A stretch of DNA of 64,000 nucleotides from Streptomyces sp. Ag109_O5-1 (GTDB lineage Bacteria; Actinomycetota; Actinomycetes; Streptomycetales; Streptomycetaceae): contig NZ_RKQF01000001.1 in NCBI RefSeq assembly GCF_003814875.1, forward strand, positions 62,001 to 126,000, written 5' to 3'. Positions 16,500 through 25,015 of the stretch are shown here, piece by piece. Within the stretch, counting starts at the first letter, position 1, and each line of letters opens with the position of its first letter. The notes beneath the pieces were generated by a model that had not been told where the DNA came from, ran no database searches, and was given only the letters and a program-made list of their open reading frames with translations. A program made the translations under genes and the position numbers.

Positions 16500-16642
16500 C
16501 ATGGCCGCAGCGCGACTGGTGCGGCTGCGCCGAGCACTCGCGTCCCGACGTGACTGTGAGGATGCCGGGGTGCCGCCTCCTGTGAAGCAGCGGTCTCCCT
16601 GGCCTCGTCCGAACGTACCCGGTGAGGTATGGACGAACATTC

Positions 16643-17038
16643 TCAGTCGTACACGTGTTGAGGCGGCACGCGGCGTGGCAGCGGCAGACGCCACTCGCCC
16701 AGCCGGGCGACGAGGATCCGGCGCGCCAGAGTTCGCACCTCACTCCAGGTCATATCGGCAGTCAACGCGTCGGCCCACCACCCGGGGCGACCGCGCACGT
16801 CCATCTCACCGATGAACCGGTCGATTTCCCTGAGGCCCTGAAGGACCTCGGGTTCGAGGGTTCCCCGCTCCGCTATTCCTTCGGCCAGATGCAGGATGAA
16901 TTCGACGTCGTCGGCAACGGCAGCCGTCCTCGCTCGGTGCTCGCTCGCCCACGTCAGCTGATCAGAAGGATCAGCAGCAAGGACGGCCAGCAACCTCGCT
17001 ATCCAGCGCTCCCAGTAATCGTTGTCGTCGACGTTCAT
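16643..17038 (-). CDS. hypothetical protein with two WW-containing RPGWWA motifs nearby
   Basis: No family is recognised. From the ATG at 17038 it encodes 131 residues, acidic in the middle (DNDYWERWIARLLAVLAADPSDQLTWASEHRARTA) with a basic Arg/Pro-rich tail. The frame stays open upstream to a GTG at 17131. That extension contains RPGWWAEMVQ, which resembles RPGWWADALT near residue 90 of the main protein, so an internal repeat or the tail of a lost paralogue is possible. No clear SD decides between the starts. Confidence 0.5.
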   Translation of the reverse strand: MNVDDNDYWERWIARLLAVLAADPSDQLTWASEHRARTAAVADDVEFILHLAEGIAERGTLEPEVLQGLREIDRFIGEMDVRGRPGWWADALTADMTWSEVRTLARRILVARLGEWRLPLPRRVPPQHVYD

Positions 17039-17321
17039 ACGAGCAGGGTCGCACTGGACCATTTCGGCCCACCAGCCTGGGCGCGTCCATAGATACGTAC
17101 ACGACAGCGAGGAGTTCCTGGCCCGGGACACCTGCCACGGAGTGGTTGGTGTAGCCGTGCTTCAGCGGACGCATCCGTTGATGCGGTGATCACGTGACTG
17201 CGGAACGTGTGTGAATCAAGCGGCAGTTCGGACATCGCGGCACCGTCACACCGCTTCGGCGCTTCGGGGCGGCTCTGATGGCGGTCGGCCGGCGGTGATC
17301 GGCCCCGGGCTTCTTGTTTCA

Positions 17322-17341
17322 TAGTACATCTAGATGCATAA
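17322..17341. promoter_or_regulatory. leaderless promoter and CATCTAGATG operator of the MarR gene
   Basis: A TAGTAC -10 (17322-17327) ends six bases before the ATG at 17334, the spacing of a leaderless start. The palindrome CATCTAGATG (17327-17336) covers the junction, a natural place for autorepression by the MarR product. Confidence 0.55.
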
Positions 17342-17834
17342 TGACGTTATGGAGAGTCGGGTCGAGGATCTGGCCGCAGGTGATGCAACGGCCGGCGCGG
17401 AGGGTCCGGGCGAGGCGCCGGAGCAACTGATGGTTGCCGTGGAGCAGTTGGTGCGGCACGTACGCCACAGCGCCACCGCCGGCGGTCTGAGTACCGCGGC
17501 CTCCTCCGCGTTGGCCCGGCTGGGCCGGGAGGGGCCGCTGCGGCTGACCGAACTGGCCCGCGCCGAGGGCGTCTCGCAGCCGGGGATGACCCAGCTGGTC
17601 GGCCGGCTGGAGCGCGCGGGGCTGGTGGCCCGCGGCGCCGACAGCACCGACGGACGGGGGGTCCGCGTGGAGATCACCCGAACCGGACTCGACGTCTTCC
17701 GGCAGCGGCGCGCCGAACGCGCCCACGCCCTCCAGGAACTGATCGGGGAGCTGACCGAGCCCGAACAGCAGGCCGTACGGCTTGCCCTGCCCGCCCTGGC
17801 CCGCGCGATCGAGGATCGCCGGGCCCGCGACTGA
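17334..17834 (+). CDS. MarR family transcriptional regulator
   Basis: The 166-residue protein has the MarR winged helix: STAASSALARLGREGPLRLTELARAEGVSQPGMTQLVGRLERAGLVAR at about residues 50-97, then the wing DSTDGRGVRVEITRTGLDVFRQRRAERA. The preceding sequence resembles a leaderless promoter, and no SD precedes either the ATG at 17334 or that at 17349. It is followed after 67 bases by an MFS transporter on the same strand, the usual MarR-efflux arrangement, so the pump is its likely target. Confidence 0.85.
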   Translation: MHNDVMESRVEDLAAGDATAGAEGPGEAPEQLMVAVEQLVRHVRHSATAGGLSTAASSALARLGREGPLRLTELARAEGVSQPGMTQLVGRLERAGLVARGADSTDGRGVRVEITRTGLDVFRQRRAERAHALQELIGELTEPEQQAVRLALPALARAIEDRRARD

Positions 17835-17901
17835 CCCCCCTCCCCCGCCAACGCCGCCCAGCCGGGGGCTGCTCGTTCCGCATCCGGAAAGAGGACCGTT
17901 G

Positions 17902-19623
17902 ATGAGTGCTCCACACCCGAGGGCCGCGAGCCCTTTCAGGCAGCCGAAGGCCGTGTGGGCCGTGGCGTTCGCCTGCGTGATCTCGTTCATGGGCATCGGC
18001 CTCGTGGACCCGATCCTGCCCGCACTGGCCGAGAGCCTGCACGCCTCGCCCAGTCAGGTCTCGCTGTTGTTCAGCAGCTATCTGATCGTCACCGCGGTCG
18101 CCATGCTCGTCGTCGGCTGGGTGTCCAGCCGGATCGGCGCCAAGCCCACCCTCGTCGCCGGCCTGGCGGTCATCGTGGTGTTCGCCGCGCTCGCCGGCGC
18201 CTCCGGTTCGATCAACGGCATCGTCGGCTTCCGCGCCGGGTGGGGACTGGGCAACGCCCTGTTCATCGCGACCTCGCTGGCCGTCATCGTCGCCTCGGCG
18301 AGCGGCGGCTTCGGCGGTGCGATCATCCTGTACGAGACCGCCCTCGGCCTCGGCATAGCCGTCGGCCCCCTCCTCGGCGGCGAGTTGGGCGCCATCAGCT
18401 GGCGCGGACCGTTCTTCGGCGTCGCCGTCCTCATGGCCGTAGCCCTCGTCGCGACACTGGCCTTCGTACCGGCACTGCCCCGGCCGGAACGCCGTACCTC
18501 ACCACTGGCGCCGATCACGGCATTGCGCCACCGGGGTCTGCTGACCATGGGCATCATGGCTCTCCTGTACAACTGGGGCTTCTTCACCATGCTCGGCTAC
18601 GCGCCCTATCCGATGGAGCTGAACGCCCATCAGCTGGGCCTGGTCTTCACCGGCTGGGGACTGCTGGTGGCCGCGTTCAGCGTCTTCTTCGCCCCGCGTC
18701 TGCAGGCCCGCTTCGGCACCGCGCCCGTGCTGTACGCCAACCTCGTCGGCCTCGGCGCGGTGATGGCCGTCATCGCCGCGGGGGTCGGCACGCCCACGGT
18801 CGTGATCGTCGCGGTGATCGTGAGCGGAGTCTTCATCGGCATCAACAACACCCTCACCACGCAGGCGGTGATGGTGGTCTCGCCCGTCGAGCGTCCGGTG
18901 GCCTCGTCCGCGTACGGCTTCCTGCGTTTCATCGGCGGCGGTCTGGCCCCCTATGTCGCCGGGAAGCTCGCCGACGCCACCGATCTGAGCGTCCCGTTCT
19001 ATCTGGGCGCCGGCACCTTCCTCCTCGCGATCCCGGTGCTGGCGAGCGGGCACCGGCTGCTCACGGACGCGGAGTCCCGTCTCGACTCCGGCGAGCCGGT
19101 CGTGCCGACGCTCACCCCCGTGGGGCGGCGGGCCGTGGCCGGCACGGGCCCGATCGTCGTGGCCGTCGGCGGCCACGAGCGGGCCGCCGCAGTCGTGGAC
19201 ACCGCCGCCCGGCTGGCGCAGGACACCGGCAGCCCGCTGGAGGTGGTCCACGTCCAGCGGACCGCCGTCGTCGAGGAGCAGGCGGCGGACAGCGAGACCG
19301 CAGCCGAGGCCCGGGCCGCCGTCACCGCCCATCTCGACCGGCTCGCCGCCCAGGGGTTCGCCGCCACCGGTCAGATCCTGGACAGCGTCGGCGATCACGC
19401 CGCCGCCGGCCGGGTGCTGGCCCGGCATGCCGCAGAGGTCCACGCCCGTGCCGTGGCCGTGGGACGTTCGCCGCGCGGACCGCTCGCCCAGTTCACCGAC
19501 GGCAGTCTCACCACCGCGCTCGCCCACACCGCGACCTGCACGGTCGTCCTGGTCGACCCGGCCGAGGAGCCTCTCCGGCTGACCGCGGCCACGCTCGTCC
19601 GCCTGCGCGACAGTCCTGCCTGA
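17902..19623 (+). CDS. MFS transporter fused to a C-terminal universal stress protein (UspA) domain
   Basis: The 573-residue protein begins with a 12-segment MFS unit of the DHA1 drug-efflux type (about residues 18-395: FMGIGLVDPILPALAESL, then the loop GWVSSRIGAKPTLVAG). After a short linker (about 395-412) comes a soluble domain starting GPIVVAVGGHERAAAVVDTAARLAQ and ending AVAVGRSPRGPLAQFTDGSLTTALAHTATCTVVLV. This has the UspA fold and its Gly-X2-Gly-type nucleotide loop (GRSPRG with a downstream S/T). Such fusions may let stress or ATP level tune transport (inference). SD AGAGGA precedes the ATG. It follows the MarR gene in one likely operon. Confidence 0.85.
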   Translation: MSAPHPRAASPFRQPKAVWAVAFACVISFMGIGLVDPILPALAESLHASPSQVSLLFSSYLIVTAVAMLVVGWVSSRIGAKPTLVAGLAVIVVFAALAGASGSINGIVGFRAGWGLGNALFIATSLAVIVASASGGFGGAIILYETALGLGIAVGPLLGGELGAISWRGPFFGVAVLMAVALVATLAFVPALPRPERRTSPLAPITALRHRGLLTMGIMALLYNWGFFTMLGYAPYPMELNAHQLGLVFTGWGLLVAAFSVFFAPRLQARFGTAPVLYANLVGLGAVMAVIAAGVGTPTVVIVAVIVSGVFIGINNTLTTQAVMVVSPVERPVASSAYGFLRFIGGGLAPYVAGKLADATDLSVPFYLGAGTFLLAIPVLASGHRLLTDAESRLDSGEPVVPTLTPVGRRAVAGTGPIVVAVGGHERAAAVVDTAARLAQDTGSPLEVVHVQRTAVVEEQAADSETAAEARAAVTAHLDRLAAQGFAATGQILDSVGDHAAAGRVLARHAAEVHARAVAVGRSPRGPLAQFTDGSLTTALAHTATCTVVLVDPAEEPLRLTAATLVRLRDSPA

Positions 19624-19734
19624 TCCTCGGCGGAGCTGCCGGTCGAACCGGATTCCGCAAACACCGAGCGCCGCTGACCGCGAACAGAGGGAATTTGACG
19701 GGGATTTCAGGTTAGGGGTTCGGTAAGGGAATCT

Positions 19735-19763
19735 AATTCAACACTCAACTCCGCCCTTGAATT
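19735..19763. promoter_or_regulatory. inverted repeat upstream of the His/Lys-rich peptide gene
   Basis: AATTCAA (19735-19741) and TTGAATT (19757-19763) are inverted 7-bp arms with centres 22 bp apart, in an AT-rich gap. They could be an operator. A TTGACG at 19695-19700 may belong to a promoter. No regulator gene is assigned. Confidence 0.35.
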
Positions 19764-19862
19764 GGGGTAGTTCCGCCCTCGTATTCATGGACGTACCGCG
19801 CTCGGTCGAATGTGAGCGCCTTCCGAGGCCCCTTTGCGGGTCGCGACAAAGGAGGAACGGCC

Positions 19863-19988
19863 ATGTCCTTCGCGAAGATCACACTGGCCAAGAAGGCCAA
19901 GAAGAAGGAAGTGGGTGCCGCCAAGGAGGCGCATCACAAGCACCACCACAAGAAGCACCACCGCAAGCACAAGAAGCACGCCAAGTAG
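19863..19988 (+). CDS. small histidine/lysine-rich protein (41 aa)
   Basis: A 41-residue reading frame is preceded by a very strong SD (AAAGGAGG, 7 bases before the ATG). The N-terminal half, SFAKITLAKKAKKKEVGAAK, could form a cationic helix. The last 18 residues contain nine His among Lys and Arg (HHKHHHKKHHRKHKKHAK). There is no signal peptide. The composition suggests metal (Ni, Zn, Cu) or nucleic-acid binding; a secreted cationic peptide handled by the downstream ABC exporter is a weaker possibility. It precedes the ABC gene by 110 bases on the same strand. Confidence 0.7.
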   Translation: MSFAKITLAKKAKKKEVGAAKEAHHKHHHKKHHRKHKKHAK

Positions 19989-20098
19989 CACGACCGCCGG
20001 ACGGTGCCGGGGCCGGACCGCCTTCCCTCGGAGGCGGGCCGCCCCGGCCCGCCCGTAATCCGGGCAGCGCCCACGGAGTCAGGGAGTACCGGCCGGCC

Positions 20099-21886
20099 AT
20101 GGCTACCGCCGCACCGCTCGACATGTCCGTCCCCGCGAGCCCCGCCGCCGCCCCCTCGGCGCGGATGCGGCACGCCCGGCTCTCGCCGTGGGCCGCGTTC
20201 CGTACCTTCTGGCCGCTGGTCAGCGGCAACCGCACCGCCGTGCTGGTGTCGGCGCTGCTCCTTGTGGTGTCGGCGGGATGCGACGCGGGGGCGATCGGTA
20301 TCGCGGGGCAACTCACCGACGACGTGCTCACGCCCGGCGACCTCTCCGCGTTCTGGGATCCCGCCGCTCTGTGGCTGGGTCTCGCCGCGGTCGGCGCCGT
20401 CACCTCCACCGCCGGCGGCTATCTGTCCGGCTGGACGAGCGAGCACTTCCTCCTCGGACTGCGCGACCGCGTCTTCCGTCATCTGCAACAGCTGCCGCCG
20501 GACGGCCTGGACCGCTACGGCACCGGTGACCTCGTCTCCCGCCTCACCGGGGACGTGGAGGTCGTCGAGACCCTGATCGCCTCCGCCCCCGTCGAACTGC
20601 TCACCTCCGCCGTCGGCGCCCTGGTCTTCGCCGCCGCAGCCCTGCGCACGAGTTGGCAGCTGGCGCTGATCACGTTCGCCGCCGCCCCGCTGATCTGGAT
20701 CGGTGCCCGGGTGTTCGGCACGCTGATGCGCAGCGCGACCCGCGAGGAACGTGACAGCAACGGCCGGCTGGCCTCGCTGCTGGAGGAGAGCCTCGCCAAC
20801 ATGCCCGTGGTGCAGGCGTACAGCCGTCAGGAGGCCGAGCGCGCCAAGGTGCACCGCGAGGGGCGGGACTGGATGCGCGCCGGACTCCGGCAGATCCGGC
20901 TGTCGTCGGTGTACGGCCCGCTCGGCGAACTCCTGGAAACGGTCAGCGTGCTGACGGTGATCGGAGCCGGCGCCTGGCAGATCTCCGCGCACCACCTCAG
21001 TGTGGGCGGACTGCTCGCCTTCTCCGCCTACCTGGGCTATCTCCATCCGCGTCTGCAGGAACTCGGCGAGCTGGTCGTAGGCGCCTCCTCCGCGACCGCC
21101 GCCTGCGAACGTCTCATCGAGATCCTGCGCACCACGCCCACCGCCCCCGACACCGCTCCGCGTCCCGATGTCCCGCTGCCGACCGGGCCGGTGTGCGGTG
21201 CCGTGACCTTCGAGGACGTCGGTTTCGCCTATCCCGGCGGGCTGCGCCCCGTGCTGCACGGGGTGCGCCTCGACGTTCCTCCGGGTCTGCTGGTCGCGGT
21301 GACCGGGCCGAGCGGTGCGGGCAAGTCCACGCTGGTCGGTCTGCTGCTGCGGTTCTACGAACCCTCGCGGGGCCGCATCCTGCTCGACGGTCTGGACATC
21401 GCCGCGCTCCCGGTCGACGAGGTGCGCCGGCACATCACCTTGCTGCCCCAGGAGAGCATGCTCTTCGACGGCACGGTACGGGAGAACATCGTCTACGGCC
21501 GGCCGGACGCCACCGACGCGGACGTGTGGGCCGCCGCGGCCGCGGCCGACGCCCACGACTTCGTGACGGCGCTTCCCGACGGCTACGACACGCCCGTCGG
21601 CAGACGCGGCAACAGTCTCTCCGGCGGCCAGCGCCGCAGGATCGCGCTGGCCCGCGCCATGCTGCGCACCGCGCCCGTGCTCGTCCTGGACGAGCCGACC
21701 GCGGGTCTCGACGACGGCGCCACGGCCCGGGTGATGGCGCCCCTGCGTCGGCTGGCCGCGGGCCGCACGACGTTCCTCATCACCCATGACCTGCGTCTGA
21801 CCGCCCAGGCCGACCTGATTCTGCACCTGGCGGACGGGACCGCGACCAGCACGGTGCCGGGCGGCGCCGTGGCCCGCGGAGCCTGA
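20099..21886 (+). CDS. ABC exporter (fused membrane and ATPase domains)
   Basis: The 595-residue half-transporter has six membrane helices (about residues 40-320) with the exporter coupling signature LRDRVFRHLQQLPPDGLDRYGTGDLVSRLTGDV, followed by an ATPase domain. Walker A is GPSGAGKST near 403-411, the Q loop LLPQESMLFDGTV is near 445, the signature LSGGQRRRIALARAML is near 507 and Walker B VLVLDEPTAGLDD is near 527. It probably works as a homodimer exporting a lipid, drug or peptide; there is no peptidase domain. The ATG at 20099 is about 13 bases after AGGGAG. The only neighbour in the same direction is the His/Lys-rich peptide gene. Confidence 0.85.
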   Translation: MATAAPLDMSVPASPAAAPSARMRHARLSPWAAFRTFWPLVSGNRTAVLVSALLLVVSAGCDAGAIGIAGQLTDDVLTPGDLSAFWDPAALWLGLAAVGAVTSTAGGYLSGWTSEHFLLGLRDRVFRHLQQLPPDGLDRYGTGDLVSRLTGDVEVVETLIASAPVELLTSAVGALVFAAAALRTSWQLALITFAAAPLIWIGARVFGTLMRSATREERDSNGRLASLLEESLANMPVVQAYSRQEAERAKVHREGRDWMRAGLRQIRLSSVYGPLGELLETVSVLTVIGAGAWQISAHHLSVGGLLAFSAYLGYLHPRLQELGELVVGASSATAACERLIEILRTTPTAPDTAPRPDVPLPTGPVCGAVTFEDVGFAYPGGLRPVLHGVRLDVPPGLLVAVTGPSGAGKSTLVGLLLRFYEPSRGRILLDGLDIAALPVDEVRRHITLLPQESMLFDGTVRENIVYGRPDATDADVWAAAAAADAHDFVTALPDGYDTPVGRRGNSLSGGQRRRIALARAMLRTAPVLVLDEPTAGLDDGATARVMAPLRRLAAGRTTFLITHDLRLTAQADLILHLADGTATSTVPGGAVARGA

Positions 21887-21912
21887 GGGAACGGCCGGAG
21901 GGGCGGGGTACG

Positions 21913-21989
21913 GCTCAGCCCCGGTCCGGCTCGGTCAACCCTCGACGGCCGGGGTGCCGCTCAGCCGCGATTCGGCTCGGTCAGGCCCT
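21913..21989 (-). repeat. tandem duplication of the 3' end of the MFS gene
   Basis: A segment of about 31 bases at 21959-21989, encoding the final Gly-Leu-Thr-Glu-Pro-Asn-Arg-Gly and stop of the MFS protein, recurs with a few changes at 21913-21943, 46 bp away. The second copy would encode Leu-Thr-Glu-Pro-Asp-Arg-Gly and stop. It lies outside the gene. Confidence 0.65.
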
Positions 21990-23196
21990 CGGCGCCCGCG
22001 GAGGCCTGCTGCGGCTCCGCGGCGCCCTGTGAGATGACCACCTTCGAGGGGCGGTTGCCACGGTCCAGGTAGCCGCCCGTGGCGGCCAGTCCGAGGCCGG
22101 CCACGGCGAGGGCGGCGCCGACCAGGTTGGGCGCGGCCCAGCCCCAGCCTGCCGAGATGACCAGGCCGCCGAGCCAGGCGCCGGACGCGTTGGCCATGTT
22201 GAAGGCGGAGTGGTTGGAAGCCGCCGCCATCGTCGGGGCGTCCTTCGCGTTGATCATGAGCAGCATCTGGACGGGCGTGGTGATGAGCGCGCCCGTCGCG
22301 CCGATGAAGAGGACGGTGATCAGGGCCGGGACCGTGCTGTGGACGGTGAAGTAGAACGTCACCAGCGAGGCGGCCAGCAGGACGATCCCGCCGTAGAGCG
22401 TCGGGCGCAGGGCGCGGTCGGTGAGCGGGCCGGCGACCAGGGTGCCGATGGTCATGCCGACGCCGTACAGGGCGAGGACGACGGTGGTGGAGGAGTCGGA
22501 GATGCCCGTCAGGTGGGTCAGCATGGGGACGAGGTAGCTGTAGAAGGCGAAGAAGCCGCCGAACCCGACGACGGCGGTGCCCAGGCCGATGAACACCTGA
22601 AGATTGCCCATCGCCCGCAGTTCCTGCCGGATGCCGGCCTGCGGGCCGCGCGGCTGGTGGGGCACGAGGAGGGCGAGTGCGGCGAGCGCCACGAGGCCGA
22701 TGACGGCGACCGCGCAGTAGGCGTACCGCCAGCCCAGGTGCTGGCCGAGGGCGGTACCGGCGGGGACGCCGACGATGTTGGCGATGGTGAGGCCGAGGAA
22801 GATCCGGGAGACGGCGCGCGCGGCGCGGTCCGGAGCCACCAGGCGGGAGGCGACCACGGCGCCCACGCCGAACAGCGCGCCGTGCGGCAGTCCGGCGAGG
22901 AACCGGGCGGCGAAGAGCAGGCCGAAGTCCGGGGCGAGCGCGGACGCCGTGTTGCCCACCACGAACAGCCCGGTGAGCAGGAGCAGCAGCCGCTTGTGGG
23001 GCACTCGCGCGCCGATGCCCGTCAGCACGGGGGCACCGACGACGACGCCGAGGGCGTACGCCGACACCAGGTTGCCGGCGTGCGGCACCGACACACCCAT
23101 CCCGTCCGCGATCTGGGGCAGCAGGCCCATGGTGGCGAATTCGGTGGTGCCGATTCCGAACGTGACGACGGCAAGGGCCAGCAGGGCCAGAGGCAT
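21961..23196 (-). CDS. MFS drug-efflux transporter (DHA1, chloramphenicol-resistance-like)
   Basis: This 411-residue, 12-segment transporter starts LALLALAVVTFGIGTTEFATMGLLPQIADGM, a hallmark of AraJ/CmlR-type DHA1 pumps. It has the loop GARVPHKRLLL, AARFLAGLPHGALFGVGAVVASRLV and the segment-5 antiporter motif IVGVPAGTALGQHLGWRYAYC near 140-160. Export of a small hydrophobic drug or sugar by proton antiport is typical. Start ATG at 23196 has AAAGG at a long distance. It converges on the ABC gene. Its upstream gap holds the palindrome at 23370-23385. Confidence 0.82.
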   Translation of the reverse strand: MPLALLALAVVTFGIGTTEFATMGLLPQIADGMGVSVPHAGNLVSAYALGVVVGAPVLTGIGARVPHKRLLLLLTGLFVVGNTASALAPDFGLLFAARFLAGLPHGALFGVGAVVASRLVAPDRAARAVSRIFLGLTIANIVGVPAGTALGQHLGWRYAYCAVAVIGLVALAALALLVPHQPRGPQAGIRQELRAMGNLQVFIGLGTAVVGFGGFFAFYSYLVPMLTHLTGISDSSTTVVLALYGVGMTIGTLVAGPLTDRALRPTLYGGIVLLAASLVTFYFTVHSTVPALITVLFIGATGALITTPVQMLLMINAKDAPTMAAASNHSAFNMANASGAWLGGLVISAGWGWAAPNLVGAALAVAGLGLAATGGYLDRGNRPSKVVISQGAAEPQQASAGAEGLTEPNRG

Positions 23197-23369
23197 GGCG
23201 GGTGAGGGAACCTTTCAGCGACGGTGGTCGGGAGGGGACGAGCGGGACGGCGCCGGAAGGTGTCCCCACCTCCGTGACCGGCCGCGCCGAGCACCCTTGC
23301 CCAGCACACCCCAAGAACGTTTCAGCGGAATGAAGCCCGCGCGCATTCCGGGATCGGCCCGCGTAATGG

Positions 23370-23385
23370 GGTGACCTGCGTCACC
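23370..23385. promoter_or_regulatory. GGTGAC-N4-GTCACC inverted repeat
   Basis: A perfect 6-bp inverted repeat with a 4-base centre lies between the divergent MFS (start 23196) and phosphotransferase (start 23451) genes. It is a plausible operator; no regulator is adjacent. Confidence 0.4.
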
Positions 23386-23450
23386 AGGGCTTCGCGCGGG
23401 CCGCCAAAGCCTGCTCGTCGCCACGCCTGTCTCACGTACTGTGGCTTCGC

Positions 23451-24377
23451 ATGACCGACTCCGAGATCGAGATCACCGCAGAGCTGGTGCACGATCTTCT
23501 CAAGGACCAGCATCCAGACCTCGCGGGGCTGCCCATCCGCGAGGTGGCGGGCGGCTGGGGCAACCAGATGTGGCGCCTCGGGGATGAGTTGGCCGTGCGC
23601 ATGCCGCGCACGCAAGATGCCCCGGATCTCCTGCGCAAGGAGTGCCGGTGGCTTCCTGTCCTGGCGCCGCGTCTTCCGCTCCCGGTTCCGACGCCGGTGC
23701 GGATCGGCGAACCGTCCGCGCGCTTCCCGAGGCCGTGGAGCATCATGACGTGGATTCACGGCGAGCCGCTGGACTACACCTCGATCAGTCGCGGCGAGCA
23801 CGCGGCCGACACTCTGGCGGGCTTCCTCACGGCGCTCCATGTGGAGGCGCCCGCCGAGGCGCCGGACAGTTCGGACCGCGGCGCCCACCCCAAGAAGTGC
23901 ACGGACGGCTTCGAGAACTTCATGCAAGCCATTGCCCCCGGCGGCCTTGCCGCCGACACCCAGGCCGTCCGGGACGTCTGGGACGATGCCGTCGCGGCCC
24001 CCGAGTGGGAGGGCCCCCGGGTATGGCTGCACGGCGACCTCCATCCGGCGAATGTCGTCGTCTCCGACGGGACCCTCTCGGGCGTGATCGATTTCGATTC
24101 CATGTTCGCCGGCGACCCGGCGTGGGACCTCGCGGCCGCGTGGGTGCTGCTGCCCGAGGGCGCGGCATCACGGTTCTTCGAGGTGTACGCGCACGCGGAC
24201 GAGGCGACGGTCCGGCGGGCCCGAGGGCTGGCTGCCATGAAGAGCCTTTTCCTCATCCTTATGGGCCAGGCCGGGGAACGGGGCCTTCCTGGCGGCAAGC
24301 CGACATGGGGCCCCGCAGGCCGGGCGGCACTCAACCGTGTTCTCACATCCAGTCAGGACCGACTCTCTCCGGCATAG
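23451..24377 (+). CDS. aminoglycoside phosphotransferase family (APH) kinase-like protein
   Basis: The 308-residue protein has the APH fold. The N-lobe strand GGWGNQMWRLGDELAVRMPRT at residues 33-53 carries the ATP-binding Arg in place of Lys. PWSIMTWIHGEPLDYTS forms the hinge. The catalytic loop is VWLHGDLHPANVVV near 196-209 (Asp as base) and VIDFDSMFAGDPAWDLAAAW near 215-234 is the metal loop, with DFDS instead of the common DFGD. Members phosphorylate aminoglycosides, macrolides or metabolites; substrate cannot be told. It is followed by an unrelated convergent gene. Confidence 0.85.
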   Translation: MTDSEIEITAELVHDLLKDQHPDLAGLPIREVAGGWGNQMWRLGDELAVRMPRTQDAPDLLRKECRWLPVLAPRLPLPVPTPVRIGEPSARFPRPWSIMTWIHGEPLDYTSISRGEHAADTLAGFLTALHVEAPAEAPDSSDRGAHPKKCTDGFENFMQAIAPGGLAADTQAVRDVWDDAVAAPEWEGPRVWLHGDLHPANVVVSDGTLSGVIDFDSMFAGDPAWDLAAAWVLLPEGAASRFFEVYAHADEATVRRARGLAAMKSLFLILMGQAGERGLPGGKPTWGPAGRAALNRVLTSSQDRLSPA

Positions 24378-24424
24378 ACCAGGGGGAACGGACAGGAGAA
24401 CCGAGACGGCATGGCTGCCGGTCC

Positions 24425-24784
24425 CTACAGGTCCGCGATCACACGGTCGGGCAGGTACGGCGAAGCACCGGTCACCAGCCAATACTGAAGGTCTCGCAGC
24501 CTGGTGAGAGCCGCCTCGTAATACGCCGGCGGCTCCGGCCGGGGAAACCGCGGATGGGCTGTGTGATCGGGAAGCCAGTCGACACACACCCAGAACCCTT
24601 CCACCAGCCACCGCGGCAATTCCTGCTGATCACGCTCCTCGAACCCCGCGCACAGTCCCCGCATGGCCCGCTCGAGACGAGAGAAGGCCTCCTTGTCCCA
24701 CCTGCGATCACGGATCAGGATCGCAAGAAACCCTTCCTCGTCCTCCGAAAACTCCTGCCGCAACACAGCGAGATCATCCATCAC
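24425..24784 (-). CDS. hypothetical protein (119 aa)
   Basis: No family is recognised. The protein is acidic and aromatic-rich, with MDDLAVLRQEFSEDEEGFLAILIRDRRWDKEAFSRLERAMRGLC at the start and a WLVEGFWVCVDWLPDHTAH centre. The alternating helices and many Trp resemble small cytosolic streptomycete proteins sometimes found near toxin-immunity loci, but no toxin gene is adjacent. Two adjacent ATGs (24784 and 24781) could start it. Coding statistics and lack of overlap support it as real. Confidence 0.6.
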   Translation of the reverse strand: MMDDLAVLRQEFSEDEEGFLAILIRDRRWDKEAFSRLERAMRGLCAGFEERDQQELPRWLVEGFWVCVDWLPDHTAHPRFPRPEPPAYYEAALTRLRDLQYWLVTGASPYLPDRVIADL

Positions 24785-24935
24785 GGCATCATGACGTAGC
24801 CCACTGACACCGCGCCGTAGAGGGCACTGGGCTGGTCAAGTCATCCATATCGCGCGACTCATCACACTCGATGCGCCTGCTGATCTCGCATCAGGCCCTT
24901 TCCCGGAGCCACCGAACAGCGTCAAAACCGTGCGG

Positions 24936-24960
24936 GTGTGGCTCCTTTGGAGGGACGGTC
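24936..24960 (+). repeat. solo copy of a 25-bp dispersed repeat
   Basis: GGGTGTGGCTCCTTTGGAGG plus the following bases match two copies at 40702-40726 and, inverted, 40911-40936, with a core GGGTG-YR-GCTCCTTT-S-GAGGGAC. This copy lies in the 230-bp gap 24785-25015, which has no gene. Confidence 0.65.
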
Positions 24961-25015
24961 CTACCAGCACAAGCCGACGCGTCCGTCCTCTGGGGTGGTG
25001 CGGGACTCGGGTCGA

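Noticed and set aside
19863..21886. The peptide plus ABC exporter as a RiPP cluster
   Set aside because: There is no modification enzyme, no leader/core boundary and no peptidase domain on the ABC protein; only the neutral observation is kept.
21935..23314. A longer minus-strand frame around the MFS gene
   Set aside because: It is in another phase, rich in Arg and His, and lacks membrane segments.
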